Shown here: positions 1 to 9,740 of the stretch, in pieces
How the letters are laid out: each line of letters opens with the position of its first letter
Numbering within the stretch: position 1 is the stretch's first letter
Source of the DNA: Peptoniphilus senegalensis JC140
GTDB lineage: Bacteria; Bacillota; Clostridia; Tissierellales; Peptoniphilaceae
DNA length: 64,000 nt
Direction: 5' to 3'
NCBI RefSeq assembly: GCF_000321025.1
Contig: NZ_HE610717.1
Coordinates: 769,434-833,433 of the forward strand
The notes under the pieces: generated by a model
Database searches by the model: none
The model's input: only the letters and a program-made list of their open reading frames with translations
What the model was told of the DNA's origin: nothing
Translations under genes and position numbers: made by a program

Positions 1-333
1 GTCTGCTGCTGAACATACTAGGATTGCTCCATCCATTTGTGCTGCTCCTGTGATCATGTTCTTTACATAGTCAGCGTGTCCTGGGCAGTCTACGTGTGCG
101 TAGTGTCTGTTTGGTGTTTCGTATTCTACGTGAGATGTTGAGATTGTGATTCCTCTTTCTCTTTCTTCTGGTGCTTTGTCAATGTTTGCGTAGTCTACGA
201 ATTCTCCGCTGCCGTATCTCTTGTTCATTACAAGTGTGATTGCTGCTGTAAGTGTTGTCTTACCGTGGTCTACGTGACCGATTGTTCCAATGTTTACGTG
301 TGGTTTATTTCTTTCAAATTTTGCTTTAGCCAT
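1..333 (-). CDS. tuf: Elongation factor Tu, N-terminal 111 residues (runs off window)
   Basis: GTP-dependent carrier of aminoacyl-tRNA to the ribosomal A site. The visible part is the start of the G domain: the P-loop GHVDHGKT at about residues 19-26, the switch I region with RGITI, and the DCPGH motif. The ATG at 331-333 has an AGGAGG ribosome site about 8 bases upstream. The gene lies 18 bases after fusA in the same direction and is the last visible gene of the str operon. The C-terminal two thirds lie beyond the window edge. Confidence 0.97.
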   Translation of the reverse strand, partial: MAKAKFERNKPHVNIGTIGHVDHGKTTLTAAITLVMNKRYGSGEFVDYANIDKAPEERERGITISTSHVEYETPNRHYAHVDCPGHADYVKNMITGAAQMDGAILVCSAAD

Positions 334-351
334 TATTAATCCTCCTAATTA

Positions 352-2427
352 TTAGTTTTTCTTCTTATTTCCAACTACTTCTTCTGCTATTGATGCAGGT
401 ACTTCTTCGTAGTGATCAAATATCATTGAGTGGGTTGCTCTTCCTTGTGTATTTGAACGAAGGCTAGTTGCGTAACCAAACATTTCTGCTAGTGGTACAT
501 AAGCTGTAACGATTTGAGCTCCAGCTACAAGTTCCATACCTTCCATTCTTCCTCTTCTTGAGTTAATGTCTCCAATTACATCTCCCATGTATTCTTCAGG
601 AGTTGTAACTTCAACTTTCATCATAGGTTCAAGAAGTACTGGGTCTGCTTTTGCAAGAGCATCTCTGACTGCCATAGAACCAGCAATCTTAAATGCCATT
701 TCAGAAGAGTCGACTTCGTGGTAAGATCCATCGTAAAGAGTTACCTTAACATCAAGCACTTCGTATCCACCAATAATACCTGATTGAAGTGCTTCTTCAA
801 TACCTTGTTGTGTTGGTCCAATAAATTCCTTAGGAATTGCACCACCAACGATGGCATTTTCAAATACAAAGCCTGCACCTGGTTCGTTTGGTTCGATTCT
901 AATCTTAGCGTGACCATATTGTCCACGACCACCTGATTGACGAGCGTATTTAGCTTCGCCTTCAGCATTCTTCTTAATACCTTCTCTATATGAAACTTGT
1001 GGGTTACCAATGTTGGCTTCAACTTTAAATTCTCTTAAAAGTCTATCAACAATGATATCAAGGTGAAGTTCACCCATTCCTGAGATAATTGTTTGACCAG
1101 TTTCATCATCAGTGTGTGTTCTGAAAGTTGGATCTTCTTCAGCAAGTTTTGCTAAAGCAAGAGCCATTTTATCTTGAGAAGCTTTAGTCTTTGGTTCAAT
1201 TGCTACAGAGATAACTGGATCTGGGAATTCCATGTTTTCAAGAATAACAAGATTCTTTTCATCACAAAGAGTATCTCCAGTTGTAGTGTCTTTAAGACCT
1301 ACAGCTGCTGCAATTTCGCCTGCACGGATTTCTTCAATTTCTTCTCTCTTGTTAGCGTGCATTTGAAGAATTCTTCCGATTCTTTCTCTCTTGCCCTTAG
1401 TTGAATTCATTACATAAGAACCTGCCTTTAAAACTCCAGAATAAACTCTAAAGTATGCAAGTTTACCAACATAAGGGTCAGTAACGATTTTAAATGCAAG
1501 TGCTGAGAAAGGTTCATCATCTGATGAGCGTCTATTAATTTCATTTCCATCCATATCTGTACCTTCAATAGCTGGTACATCAGTTGGAGATGGAAGATAA
1601 TCAATTATTGCATCAAGAAGAAGTTGAACTCCCTTATTCTTATAAGAAGAACCACAAGATACTGGAGTGATTTGTACTGCAAGAGTACCCTTTCTTATAG
1701 CTTTTTTAAGAAGTTCTTTGTCGATTTCTTCGCCTTCAAGATAAGCCATCATTAAATCTTCATCAAATTCTGAAGCTTTTTCAATTAATTTATCTCTATA
1801 TTCATTTGCCTTGTCTAAATATTCTTCAGGAACATCAATAATTTCGATTTCCTTACCAAGTTCATCTTTATAAATTTCTGCTTTCATTTCAACAAGGTCA
1901 ATCATTCCAATGAAAGTATCTTCTGCTCCCATTGGGATTTGAATTGGAATTGGGTTACCATGTAATTTCTTGTCAATAGTGTCAACTGATCTAAAGAAAT
2001 CAGCACCAGTAACGTCCATCTTGTTAATATGTGCAATTCTTGGAACGTGATATTTATCTGCTTGTCTCCAAACAGTTTCAGATTGAGGTTCTACACCACT
2101 TTTTGCATCAAAAAGTGCAACAGCACCATCAAGTACTCTTAGAGATCTTTCAACTTCAACTGTAAAGTCAACGTGTCCCGGAGTATCGATAATATTAAGT
2201 CTGTAGCCCTTCCAGTGTGCAGTAGTAGCTGCAGAAGTAATTGTGATACCTCTTTCTTGTTCTTGTTCCATCCAGTCCATTTGTGCTGCCCCTTCGTGAG
2301 TTTCACCGATTTTGTGAATCTTACCAGCGTAGAAAAGAATACGTTCAGTAGTAGTAGTCTTTCCAGCATCAATATGGGCCATAATACCAATATTTCTATA
2401 TTTCTCTAATGGTATTTCGCGAGCCAT
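352..2427 (-). CDS. fusA: Elongation factor G
   Basis: Ribosomal translocase GTPase, 691 residues, the usual length for bacterial EF-G. The G1 motif AHIDAGKTT is near residue 17, DTPGHVDF near 82 and NKMD near 136. Domains II-V follow, including the domain IV stretch [12 protein letters not shown]. The ATG is preceded by AGGGGAGG. The gene follows rpsG by 15 bases and precedes tuf, the standard str operon order. Confidence 0.98.
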   Translation of the reverse strand: MAREIPLEKYRNIGIMAHIDAGKTTTTERILFYAGKIHKIGETHEGAAQMDWMEQEQERGITITSAATTAHWKGYRLNIIDTPGHVDFTVEVERSLRVLDGAVALFDAKSGVEPQSETVWRQADKYHVPRIAHINKMDVTGADFFRSVDTIDKKLHGNPIPIQIPMGAEDTFIGMIDLVEMKAEIYKDELGKEIEIIDVPEEYLDKANEYRDKLIEKASEFDEDLMMAYLEGEEIDKELLKKAIRKGTLAVQITPVSCGSSYKNKGVQLLLDAIIDYLPSPTDVPAIEGTDMDGNEINRRSSDDEPFSALAFKIVTDPYVGKLAYFRVYSGVLKAGSYVMNSTKGKRERIGRILQMHANKREEIEEIRAGEIAAAVGLKDTTTGDTLCDEKNLVILENMEFPDPVISVAIEPKTKASQDKMALALAKLAEEDPTFRTHTDDETGQTIISGMGELHLDIIVDRLLREFKVEANIGNPQVSYREGIKKNAEGEAKYARQSGGRGQYGHAKIRIEPNEPGAGFVFENAIVGGAIPKEFIGPTQQGIEEALQSGIIGGYEVLDVKVTLYDGSYHEVDSSEMAFKIAGSMAVRDALAKADPVLLEPMMKVEVTTPEEYMGDVIGDINSRRGRMEGMELVAGAQIVTAYVPLAEMFGYATSLRSNTQGRATHSMIFDHYEEVPASIAEEVVGNKKKN

Positions 2428-2442
2428 AAATTCCTCCCCTTA

Positions 2443-2913
2443 TTACCATCTATAGTGAGCAAAGGCTTTGTTAGCTTCTGCTGTTCTATGCATTTCATCT
2501 TTTCTCTTAACGCTTCCGCCTAGTCCGTTAGATGCATCAAGGATTTCTTTTGCAAGTCTTTCGTCCATTGTCTTTTCGCCTCTAGCTCTTGCATATTTAA
2601 CTAACCATCTAAGTCCTAGTGTTTGGCGTCTTTCCGGTCTAACTTCCATTGGAACTTGGTAAGTAGCACCGCCTATTCTTCTTCCCTTTACTTCAAGTAC
2701 AGGCATTACATTGTTAAGTGCCTTGTAAAATACTTCAAGTGCGTCTTCTCCAGTTTGTTCTGCAATTGTTTCAAGTGCTCCATAAACAATTCTTTGAGCA
2801 GTACCTTTTTTACCGTCAAGCATAACATTGTTTATAAGCTTAGTGATAACTACATCAGCATACATTGGATCAGCCATAACTTCACGTTTTTGGATATGTC
2901 CTTTTCTTGGCAT
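2443..2913 (-). CDS. rpsG: 30S ribosomal protein S7
   Basis: 156-residue small-subunit head protein that nucleates assembly of the 16S 3' domain. It starts [12 protein letters not shown] and carries the conserved [13 protein letters not shown] and [15 protein letters not shown] blocks. The length matches the family. A GGAGGGA ribosome site precedes the start. Spacing to rpsL is about 90 bases without an obvious terminator, so cotranscription with rpsL is expected. Confidence 0.98.
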   Translation of the reverse strand: MPRKGHIQKREVMADPMYADVVITKLINNVMLDGKKGTAQRIVYGALETIAEQTGEDALEVFYKALNNVMPVLEVKGRRIGGATYQVPMEVRPERRQTLGLRWLVKYARARGEKTMDERLAKEILDASNGLGGSVKRKDEMHRTAEANKAFAHYRW

Positions 2914-3005
2914 AACTTCCCTCCTTAACTATTTTTCAGTCGATTCATTGGTACTCAGGTTGAGCCCGTAAGCCAAAAATCTATAAATTCTCATAAAAAA
3001 TTCTA

Positions 3006-3419
3006 TCAATTTTTAGGTTTCTTAGTACCATATTTAGATCTAGCTTGCTTTCTGTCTGTAACTCCAGCTGTATCAAGAGTACCTCTTACAATATGGTATC
3101 TAACACCTGGTAAATCCTTAACTCTTCCACCACGGATTAAAACAACACTGTGTTCTTGTAGGTTGTGTCCGATTCCTGGAATGTAAGCCATAACTTCGTA
3201 GCCATTTGTCAAACGAACTCTGGCAACTTTTCTAAGAGCTGAATTCGGTTTTTTAGGTGTTACTGTTCTTACTGCAACACATACTCCTCTTTTTTGTGGA
3301 GAATTAACTTCAGTTTCAACTTTTTTAAGTGTGTCATAGTTTACATCAAGAGCTGGTGATTTAGATTTACTGTGAATTTTCTTTCTACCATTTCTTACTA
3401 ATTGGTTAATTGTAGGCAT
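3006..3419 (-). CDS. rpsL: 30S ribosomal protein S12
   Basis: Decoding-centre protein, 137 residues when started at MPTINQLVR. This ATG has GGAGGTG directly upstream, while a longer reading from 3461 has no ribosome site. The segment between GRKK and KRGVC is longer than in E. coli S12, as is usual in Gram-positives. The streptomycin-relevant lysines in [11 protein letters not shown] and [10 protein letters not shown] are wild type. It is the first gene of the str operon, with its own promoter at 3507-3535. Confidence 0.98.
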   Translation of the reverse strand: MPTINQLVRNGRKKIHSKSKSPALDVNYDTLKKVETEVNSPQKRGVCVAVRTVTPKKPNSALRKVARVRLTNGYEVMAYIPGIGHNLQEHSVVLIRGGRVKDLPGVRYHIVRGTLDTAGVTDRKQARSKYGTKKPKN

Positions 3420-3460
3420 TAATTGCACCTCCTGTTTTAATAATAGTATCAGACATTTCA

Positions 3461-3486
3461 AAGACTACCCAGTCTTAGGTAGTCTT
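3461..3486 (-). promoter_or_regulatory. Leader hairpin of the str operon
   Basis: A perfect 9-bp inverted repeat (aagactacc / ggtagtctt) with an 8-base loop lies between the promoter and the rpsL ribosome site, about 40 bases before the start codon. There is no real U-tract after it, so it is not a standard intrinsic terminator. It could be a leader structure for regulation or RNA stability. Confidence 0.5.
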
Positions 3487-3506
3487 TCCGTCTCAAATAC
3501 TCATCA

Positions 3507-3535
3507 ATTTTATCATTACAAAGCCATTAAGTCAA
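3507..3535 (-). promoter_or_regulatory. Sigma-A promoter of rpsL-rpsG-fusA-tuf
   Basis: The minus strand reads TTGACT, a 17-base spacer, then TAAAAT. Transcription would begin near position 3500 and give a leader of about 80 bases. The position explains separate expression of the str operon from rpoBC, which is cut off by intervening genes. Confidence 0.8.
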
Positions 3536-3611
3536 CAAAAAATATGAGAAATTAGCGAATTCCTCATATTTTTTAAAATAATCTTTAGTTTTTTGAAATT
3601 TTTACTAAAAT

Positions 3612-4220
3612 TTACAATAATCTACCAAGGTAAAAATCAAATCTATTGATATTTATGAAGTCATAGATTGTAAATCCTGTAAAAAATAATACATATAAAA
3701 TTTGTAAAATTACAAAAGTTTTTCTGTAAGAGTCCTTTTCTACAAAAATTTTTGAAAGTAGTTTTTTTGACAAATAGTAGCTAAGCCATAAGATAACTAG
3801 CACAAAGCATGACAAAACTATTAAAAATTCATTTTTTGCGAAGTAACTCACTTTATGACCATCTTCAAGGGTCATAAAAAATATTAGTTGATAAATTATA
3901 AGAATGCCTTGAACAATAATTGTTGTTATCTTATAAAGTCTTAGGTCGTCTTTGTACTTATTTTTCAAAATATCTTCTGTGTAAGTTCTGTAAACAAAAT
4001 ATACCACAAGACCAAAAACTGCTAAATATATATATGGCTTATTTTGACTAAAAACAATGCCAATCCAAAAAGACATCATTGTAAAAACATATATGTAGTT
4101 TTCCACTATAGCGCTACTTTCAGTTTCTATTCCCCTATTTTCTTTATATCTATAAGTTAATGGAATTATTGACGAAATAAGTATGGCTGGTATAAAAAAT
4201 AATAAAATTAATGATTCCAT
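3612..4220 (-). CDS. Uncharacterised six-helix membrane protein (paralogue of next gene)
   Basis: 202 residues with about six hydrophobic helices (near residues 3-22, 44-60, 66-84, 102-122, 131-150, 168-188) and short charged loops. No family is recognised. It resembles the upstream gene at 4208: both share a YFV...T-YT/TD stretch after helix 3, an FVEKD/LFEKD motif before helix 6, and the ending RFDFY. The ATG has a GGAGG site and the reading frame overlaps the upstream gene by 13 bases, so the two are translationally coupled and probably work together. No function can be assigned. Confidence 0.75.
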   Translation of the reverse strand: MESLILLFFIPAILISSIIPLTYRYKENRGIETESSAIVENYIYVFTMMSFWIGIVFSQNKPYIYLAVFGLVVYFVYRTYTEDILKNKYKDDLRLYKITTIIVQGILIIYQLIFFMTLEDGHKVSYFAKNEFLIVLSCFVLVILWLSYYLSKKLLSKIFVEKDSYRKTFVILQILYVLFFTGFTIYDFININRFDFYLGRLL

Positions 4221-4852
4221 AATTCCTCCACTGATATTTCTTTATGATTTTCTCTTTTTACATAAAAATCAAAGCGACTTGTATTTTTTATGTTATAGGC
4301 ACTTCCTAAGGCGAGTACTAAAAGCAAAATAATTTCTGAAATAATAAAAGCTCTTCTCCAAATATCCTTTTCAAATAAAATATTTTTTAAAACTCTCATA
4401 TCTAAAATAATTTTAAGGTAGGATAAAAAAAGAGTTGAAATTATTAAAATTTTTTGAAACTCAATTTTGCTATATCCAAAAATAGTATCCCAATCTTTCA
4501 ATTCTAAAAAACTAAAGCTTGCAAATACTATAGAAGATATTGAAATAAATAAAATCTTCCACTTAGGCTCATTTTTATTTTCCAATAACTTCTTTCCCCT
4601 TTTGCTATCTGTGTAAAATGTATAAATAGCCCAAACTACAAAATAAACCAAGATGCTGACAATAATTATCATCCCAATATTTTGATAAACTTTAAAATAA
4701 TATTGTAAGATTAAAAAGTTGCCCATTAAGAAAGAATATATTATGTCATTCTTAGAATCTTTTTCTTCTTTCTTATCTCTTCTTATGTAACTAAAAGTGG
4801 CTAAGGCTGACGTAAAAATTGCTACTAACAAATATATTGTTGAATCACTCAT
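4208..4852 (-). CDS. Uncharacterised six-helix membrane protein
   Basis: 214 residues with six predicted helices and an otherwise charged, Lys-rich composition. The start chosen is the ATG at 4850-4852 (MSDSTIYLL). The GTG at 4867 would overlap the GGGAGAGG ribosome site that serves this ATG. It is a paralogue of the following gene, so the pair looks like a tandem duplication. It sits between a peptidase gene (4947-5969) and rpsL, where related bacteria usually have rpoC joined directly to the str operon. Function unknown. Confidence 0.75.
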   Translation of the reverse strand: MSDSTIYLLVAIFTSALATFSYIRRDKKEEKDSKNDIIYSFLMGNFLILQYYFKVYQNIGMIIIVSILVYFVVWAIYTFYTDSKRGKKLLENKNEPKWKILFISISSIVFASFSFLELKDWDTIFGYSKIEFQKILIISTLFLSYLKIILDMRVLKNILFEKDIWRRAFIISEIILLLVLALGSAYNIKNTSRFDFYVKRENHKEISVEELWNH

Positions 4853-4946
4853 TAAATCCTCTCCCACAATCTTTCCTTAATAAATCAAAACTTTTGCTTC
4901 TTAATTCATTATAGCACCTCATAAAAGTTTAAAGAAGTTAAAAAAA

Positions 4947-5969
4947 TTAAAAATCAATGCCCAGATTTTTTAAATTATCTTCAAGAGAAAAAATTTTTTT
5001 ACCATCTTTACTTATTTCTGACTTTAAATAAATTAGAGAATTAATAATGGATTCTTCCACTGATTCTGCTGCAGCTCTAAAAACATCATCTAATAAATCT
5101 TCTTTTAAAAGCCTTATATCTTCAAAGGAATTATTTTTTATTTTATTTGCAGTGGAAAAGGCAAGGGCAATATCTCCAGACCCATGTCCCAAGAAAGACC
5201 CAACATTTCCAAGACCTATAGTAGATCTCTTGGCAATTCTCTTTAACTGCCTTGCACTTAGGGGTATGTCCGTTGCAATTATTATAATGATTGAACCCTT
5301 ATCTTTTTCTTCCTTTTTCTCTTTGGACTTTAAATACATTTGGCGACCAATCTCCCTATTTTCTATCTTTAAATCTTTTATCTTTCCAAAATTTGAAAGG
5401 ACTAGGCTTCCAAGTGTATAATTCTTACCATTAATTTCAATAATTCTTGATGATGATCCAATTCCACCCTTTAAGTTAAAGGAAATCATACCAGTTCCAG
5501 CTCCTACAGAACCTGATTTGAAATCTCTTGAAACATTATTAATTGCTTCAAGTACATTTTTTTCTTTGATATGAAGTCCTCTCATATCATTAATAACTCC
5601 ATCGTTACATTCAGTAACAATTATATTTGGAGCACCAGACTTGTCGCCCACATCAGGATACTTATCAATCATCCACTTCATAGATGAATTTAAAACTTCC
5701 CCTAGGCTCATGGTGTTAGTCATAAAAATTGGAGACTCAAGAGTGCCAAGTTCATCAAGCTGGATTAAACCCAGGCTTTTTCCATAGCCATTAATTATGT
5801 AAGATGCTCCAATTAGTTTTTCATTAAAAATATCGCCATCATGAGGCATGATACATGTGACACCAGTTTTTATTTTGCCATTTTTAATTGTAGAGTGACC
5901 AACTCTCACGCCCTTAACATCTGTTATTTTATTTAAAGGTCCCTTTTTGCTATCAGTAAAAATTTTCAA
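4947..5969 (-). CDS. P1-family (DmpA/BapA-type) aminopeptidase
   Basis: 340-residue N-terminal-nucleophile hydrolase of the L-aminopeptidase/D-esterase family. These enzymes cleave themselves before a serine and then remove N-terminal residues from peptides or beta-peptides. The N-terminal ITDVKGVRVGHST block, the MTNT and ECNDG motifs, and the Gly225-Ser226 pair in DKGSIIIIIATD mark the expected self-cleavage site and nucleophile. The later GLGNVGSFLGHGSGDIALAF block is also family-typical. There is no signal peptide, so it is probably cytoplasmic. It lies 142 bases after the rpoC terminator. Confidence 0.88.
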   Translation of the reverse strand: MKIFTDSKKGPLNKITDVKGVRVGHSTIKNGKIKTGVTCIMPHDGDIFNEKLIGASYIINGYGKSLGLIQLDELGTLESPIFMTNTMSLGEVLNSSMKWMIDKYPDVGDKSGAPNIIVTECNDGVINDMRGLHIKEKNVLEAINNVSRDFKSGSVGAGTGMISFNLKGGIGSSSRIIEINGKNYTLGSLVLSNFGKIKDLKIENREIGRQMYLKSKEKKEEKDKGSIIIIIATDIPLSARQLKRIAKRSTIGLGNVGSFLGHGSGDIALAFSTANKIKNNSFEDIRLLKEDLLDDVFRAAAESVEESIINSLIYLKSEISKDGKKIFSLEDNLKNLGIDF

Positions 5970-6046
5970 ATTATCACTCCTTGTAAATAAATTATATCAG
6001 ATAAATTTTTTTATTTTGCTTTCTATTCTTTTTAAAAATTTTTGGC

Positions 6047-6078
6047 AAAAAAAAGTAGGCTGACTAATCAACCTACTT
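6047..6078 (-). terminator. Intrinsic terminator after rpoC
   Basis: An 11-bp stem (one G-U pair) closed by a four-base loop, followed on the minus strand by a run of Us. It sits 34 bases after the rpoC stop codon and ends the rpoBC transcript. Confidence 0.85.
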
Positions 6079-6111
6079 AAAATTTATTTTTTATGAATAT
6101 ATTTTTTTAAT

Positions 6112-9100
6112 TTACTCTTCTTCTGCTAAAGTTTCAAGTTCAACTTTTACATCATCTTGTGTTATTACTTCTGAGTCTTCAAGGATATTGTAATCTTCTT
6201 TTAGGCTTTCGTCGATTCCAATTTGTACCTTGGAATTTATACGAGCGCCTGTACCTGCTGGTATAAGTTGTCCGATTATAATATTTTCCTTTAAGCCTTC
6301 AAGCATATCTTCTTTTCCCTTTATAGCTGCATCTGTAAGAACTCTTGTAGTTTCTTGGAAAGATGCTGCTGATAAGAAGGAGTCTGTTGCAAGTGATGCT
6401 TTTGTAATTCCAAGAAGATTTACCTTTGCAGTAGCAGGTTCTTTGCCTTCTTCTATTGCAATCTTATTTGCTTCTTTATAGTCAACTACATTTACAAGTG
6501 CACCCGGAAGTAAATCTGTGTCTCCTGCATCTTCGATTTTACACTTTGATAGCATTTGTCTAACTATTATTTCAATGTGCTTGTCGTTGATGTCTACCCC
6601 TTGAAGTCTGTAAACTCTTTGAACTTCCTTAACAATGTATTCTTGTACACCTTTTTCGCCTTTTACACGAAGTAAATCTTGTGGATATACAGAACCTTGT
6701 GTAAGTTCATCTCCAGCCTCAACTTCATCGCCTTGTTTAACTTTTAGTCTTGAGCCATAGACGATGTTGTAAGAGTCAACTGTTCCATCTTCTGCTGTAA
6801 TAAGAACTTCTCTCTTCTTATTTGTTTCTTTTATGTCGACAATACCGCCTCGTTCTGCAATTACTGCAAGTCCCTTTGGCTTTCTTGCTTCGAAAAGTTC
6901 TTCAACTCTTGGAAGACCTTGTGTAATATCTGCTGCTGCAGCTACACCACCAGTGTGGAAAGTTCTCATTGTAAGTTGTGTACCCGGTTCCCCAATTGAT
7001 TGAGCTGCAATTACACCAACTGCTTCTCCAATTCCAATTTGTGAGCCTGTTGCAAGGTTTCTACCATAGCAGTGTGCACAAACTCCATTTTTAGTTTTAC
7101 ATCCAAGGACTGATCTTACTTTTACTTCTTTTATACCAAGTGATTCAATTAGGACTGCATCATCATCAGAAATAAATTCATTTGCCTTTACAATAATTTC
7201 TCCACTTTCTGGATTAACTATATCTTCGAAAGAATATCTTCCTTCAATTCTGTCAGCAAGAGATTCAATTAATTCTTTACCATCTTTAAAGGCTCTTGCT
7301 ACTAAATATTCATCAGTTCCACAGTCTTCTTCAGAAACAATTACTTGTTGTGAAACGTCTACAAGTCTTCTTGTCAAATATCCAGAGTCGGCAGTTCTTA
7401 GTGCTGTATCGGCAAGTCCCTTTCTAGAACCATGGGCTGACATATAAAATTCAAGTACAGAAAGGCCTTCTCTAAAGTTTGAAGTGATTGGAACTTCGAT
7501 TGTTCTACCTGAAGGCGATGCCATAAGTCCACGCATACCTGCAAGTTGTCTGATTTGGTTCTTTGAACCTCTGGCTCCTGAATCTGCCATGATGTAGATG
7601 TTGTTTAGGGCATCAAAGCCGTCCATTACATCGTCAGTTAAGTCATCAGTTGCCTTATTCCAAATTTCAATTACTTTTTCATATCTTTCTTCGTCAGATA
7701 TAAGACCTCTTCTAAAGGCTTTTTCATATTTAGCAACTTCTTTTTCTGCATTAGCTAAAATTTCTGGCTTAGTGTCAGGAATCTCAACGTCACCCATTGA
7801 AATAGATACAGCTCCAATAGTTGAGTAGTGATATCCTGTAGCCTTGATGTTGTCAAGTAGCTCTGCAGTTTTTATATTTCCATGTTTTTTGTAAGTCTTT
7901 TCAATTATTTTTCCAAGAAGTTTTTTGTCTACAACCTGGTCTATTTCAAGAGAATATTTGTCTTCATCTCTATTTACAAAGCCTAAGTCTTGTGGGATAA
8001 ATTCATTTACAATAAATCTACCAACAGTTGATGGGACAATTTTACCTCTCTTGTCATTTTCATCAGCATATCTTCTAACAGCTACATGAGATTGTAGGTG
8101 CAAAAATCCTGATTGATAAGCATGGAACATTTCATCAAAGTTTCTATAAATTGAACCATCGCCCTTTAATTTATCTTTTCTATCTAAAGTTAAATAATAT
8201 GAACCAAGAACCATATCTTGAGTAGGAGTAGTAATTGGTTTACCATCCTTTAGTGCCAAGATATTATTTGTTGAAAGCATTAGTAGTCTTGCTTCAGCTT
8301 GTGCTTCTGTTGATAGTGGCAAATGGACAGCCATTTGGTCTCCGTCAAAGTCGGCATTATATGCTGTACAAGAAAGCGGATGAAGCTTAATAGCTTTGCC
8401 TTCTACTAGGACTGGTTCAAAGGCTTGAATACCAAGTCTGTGAAGTGTCGGTGCACGGTTAAGAAGAACTGGATGATCCTTAATAACATCTTCAAGTACG
8501 TCCCAAACTTCGTCTTTTCCTCTTTCCACCATTCTCTTTGCAGACTTAATGTTATAAGTTAAATCTCTTTTTACAAGTTCTCTCATTACGAAAGGCTTGA
8601 AAAGTTCAAGAGCCATATTTTTTGGAAGTCCACATTGGTAGAATTTAAGCTCTGGTCCAACTACTATTACAGAACGACCAGAGTAATCAACTCTCTTACC
8701 AAGTAGGTTTTGACGGAAACGACCTTGTTTACCCTTTAACATTTCTGATAGAGATTTAAGTGGTCTGTTTCCCGGTCCAGTTACAGGTCTTCCACGTCTT
8801 CCGTTGTCAATAAGAGCATCAACAGATTCTTGTAACATTCTCTTTTCATTTCTAACTATGATGTCTGGAGCATTGATGTCCATTAACTTTTTAAGTCTGT
8901 TGTTTCTATTTACAATTCTTCTATATAAATCATTTAAGTCACTTGTTGCAAATCTTCCACCATCAAGTTGTACCATAGGTCTTAAATCTGGTGGAATTAC
9001 TGGGATTGCATCAAGTATCATCCATTCAGGTTTGTTATCTGATTGGATGAAGGCATCTATTACTTCAAGTCTTCTTGTAATTCTAATTTTCTTTTGTCCA

Positions 9101-9702
9101 GTTGCATCTTGAAGTTCTTCTTGAAGCTCGTCATTTTCCTTTTGTAGGTCAACTTTTTGAAGAAGATCTCTAATAGCTTCTGCACCCATCTTTGCAGTAA
9201 ACTTGTCGCCATATTCTTTTTTGAACTCTCTATATTCAATTTCTGAAAGAAGTTGTTTTTCATAAAGAGTTGTTTCGCCTGGTTCAACATAAGTTACAAC
9301 ATAAGATGCAAAGTATAAAACTTTTTCAAGAGCTCTAGGGCTCATGTCTAGCACAAGACCCATTCTTGAAGGTATGCCCTTAAAATACCAAATATGTGAT
9401 ACTGGAGCAGCAAGTTCAATATGACCCATTCTTTCACGACGAACCTTAGCCTTTGTGACTTCAACGCCACATTTTTCGCATACTACTCCCTTGTATCTTA
9501 CTCTTTTATATTTTCCACAGGAACATTCCCAATCCTTAGTTGGTCCAAATATTTTTTCACAAAATAGACCTTCCTTTTCAGGTTTTAATGTCCTGTAATT
9601 TATAGTTTCCGGTTTTTTTACTTCGCCATAAGACCAAGATCTAATCTTTTCTGGTGAAGCAAGTCCAATTTTTATTGAATGGAATAATTCATGTTCGCTC
9701 AA
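6112..9702 (-). CDS. rpoC: RNA polymerase beta' subunit
   Basis: 1196-residue catalytic subunit. The zinc-ribbon cysteines are at 60, 62, 75 and 78. The active-site [12 protein letters not shown] at 449-460 holds the three Mg-binding aspartates. The second zinc site reads [15 protein letters not shown], and the trigger-loop/bridge-helix region includes TRMR-type sequence. It starts [13 protein letters not shown] with an AGGAGA-type site, 38 bases after rpoB in the same operon. Length and domain order are ordinary for a Firmicute. Confidence 0.98.
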   Translation of the reverse strand: MSEHELFHSIKIGLASPEKIRSWSYGEVKKPETINYRTLKPEKEGLFCEKIFGPTKDWECSCGKYKRVRYKGVVCEKCGVEVTKAKVRRERMGHIELAAPVSHIWYFKGIPSRMGLVLDMSPRALEKVLYFASYVVTYVEPGETTLYEKQLLSEIEYREFKKEYGDKFTAKMGAEAIRDLLQKVDLQKENDELQEELQDATGQKKIRITRRLEVIDAFIQSDNKPEWMILDAIPVIPPDLRPMVQLDGGRFATSDLNDLYRRIVNRNNRLKKLMDINAPDIIVRNEKRMLQESVDALIDNGRRGRPVTGPGNRPLKSLSEMLKGKQGRFRQNLLGKRVDYSGRSVIVVGPELKFYQCGLPKNMALELFKPFVMRELVKRDLTYNIKSAKRMVERGKDEVWDVLEDVIKDHPVLLNRAPTLHRLGIQAFEPVLVEGKAIKLHPLSCTAYNADFDGDQMAVHLPLSTEAQAEARLLMLSTNNILALKDGKPITTPTQDMVLGSYYLTLDRKDKLKGDGSIYRNFDEMFHAYQSGFLHLQSHVAVRRYADENDKRGKIVPSTVGRFIVNEFIPQDLGFVNRDEDKYSLEIDQVVDKKLLGKIIEKTYKKHGNIKTAELLDNIKATGYHYSTIGAVSISMGDVEIPDTKPEILANAEKEVAKYEKAFRRGLISDEERYEKVIEIWNKATDDLTDDVMDGFDALNNIYIMADSGARGSKNQIRQLAGMRGLMASPSGRTIEVPITSNFREGLSVLEFYMSAHGSRKGLADTALRTADSGYLTRRLVDVSQQVIVSEEDCGTDEYLVARAFKDGKELIESLADRIEGRYSFEDIVNPESGEIIVKANEFISDDDAVLIESLGIKEVKVRSVLGCKTKNGVCAHCYGRNLATGSQIGIGEAVGVIAAQSIGEPGTQLTMRTFHTGGVAAAADITQGLPRVEELFEARKPKGLAVIAERGGIVDIKETNKKREVLITAEDGTVDSYNIVYGSRLKVKQGDEVEAGDELTQGSVYPQDLLRVKGEKGVQEYIVKEVQRVYRLQGVDINDKHIEIIVRQMLSKCKIEDAGDTDLLPGALVNVVDYKEANKIAIEEGKEPATAKVNLLGITKASLATDSFLSAASFQETTRVLTDAAIKGKEDMLEGLKENIIIGQLIPAGTGARINSKVQIGIDESLKEDYNILEDSEVITQDDVKVELETLAEEE

Positions 9703-9740
9703 GGAGCACTTCTCCTTTCCTATTAATTAAAAATAACTAA

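Noticed and set aside
9060-9290. 76-codon minus-strand frame inside rpoC
   Set aside because: Out-of-frame shadow of rpoC without start signals.
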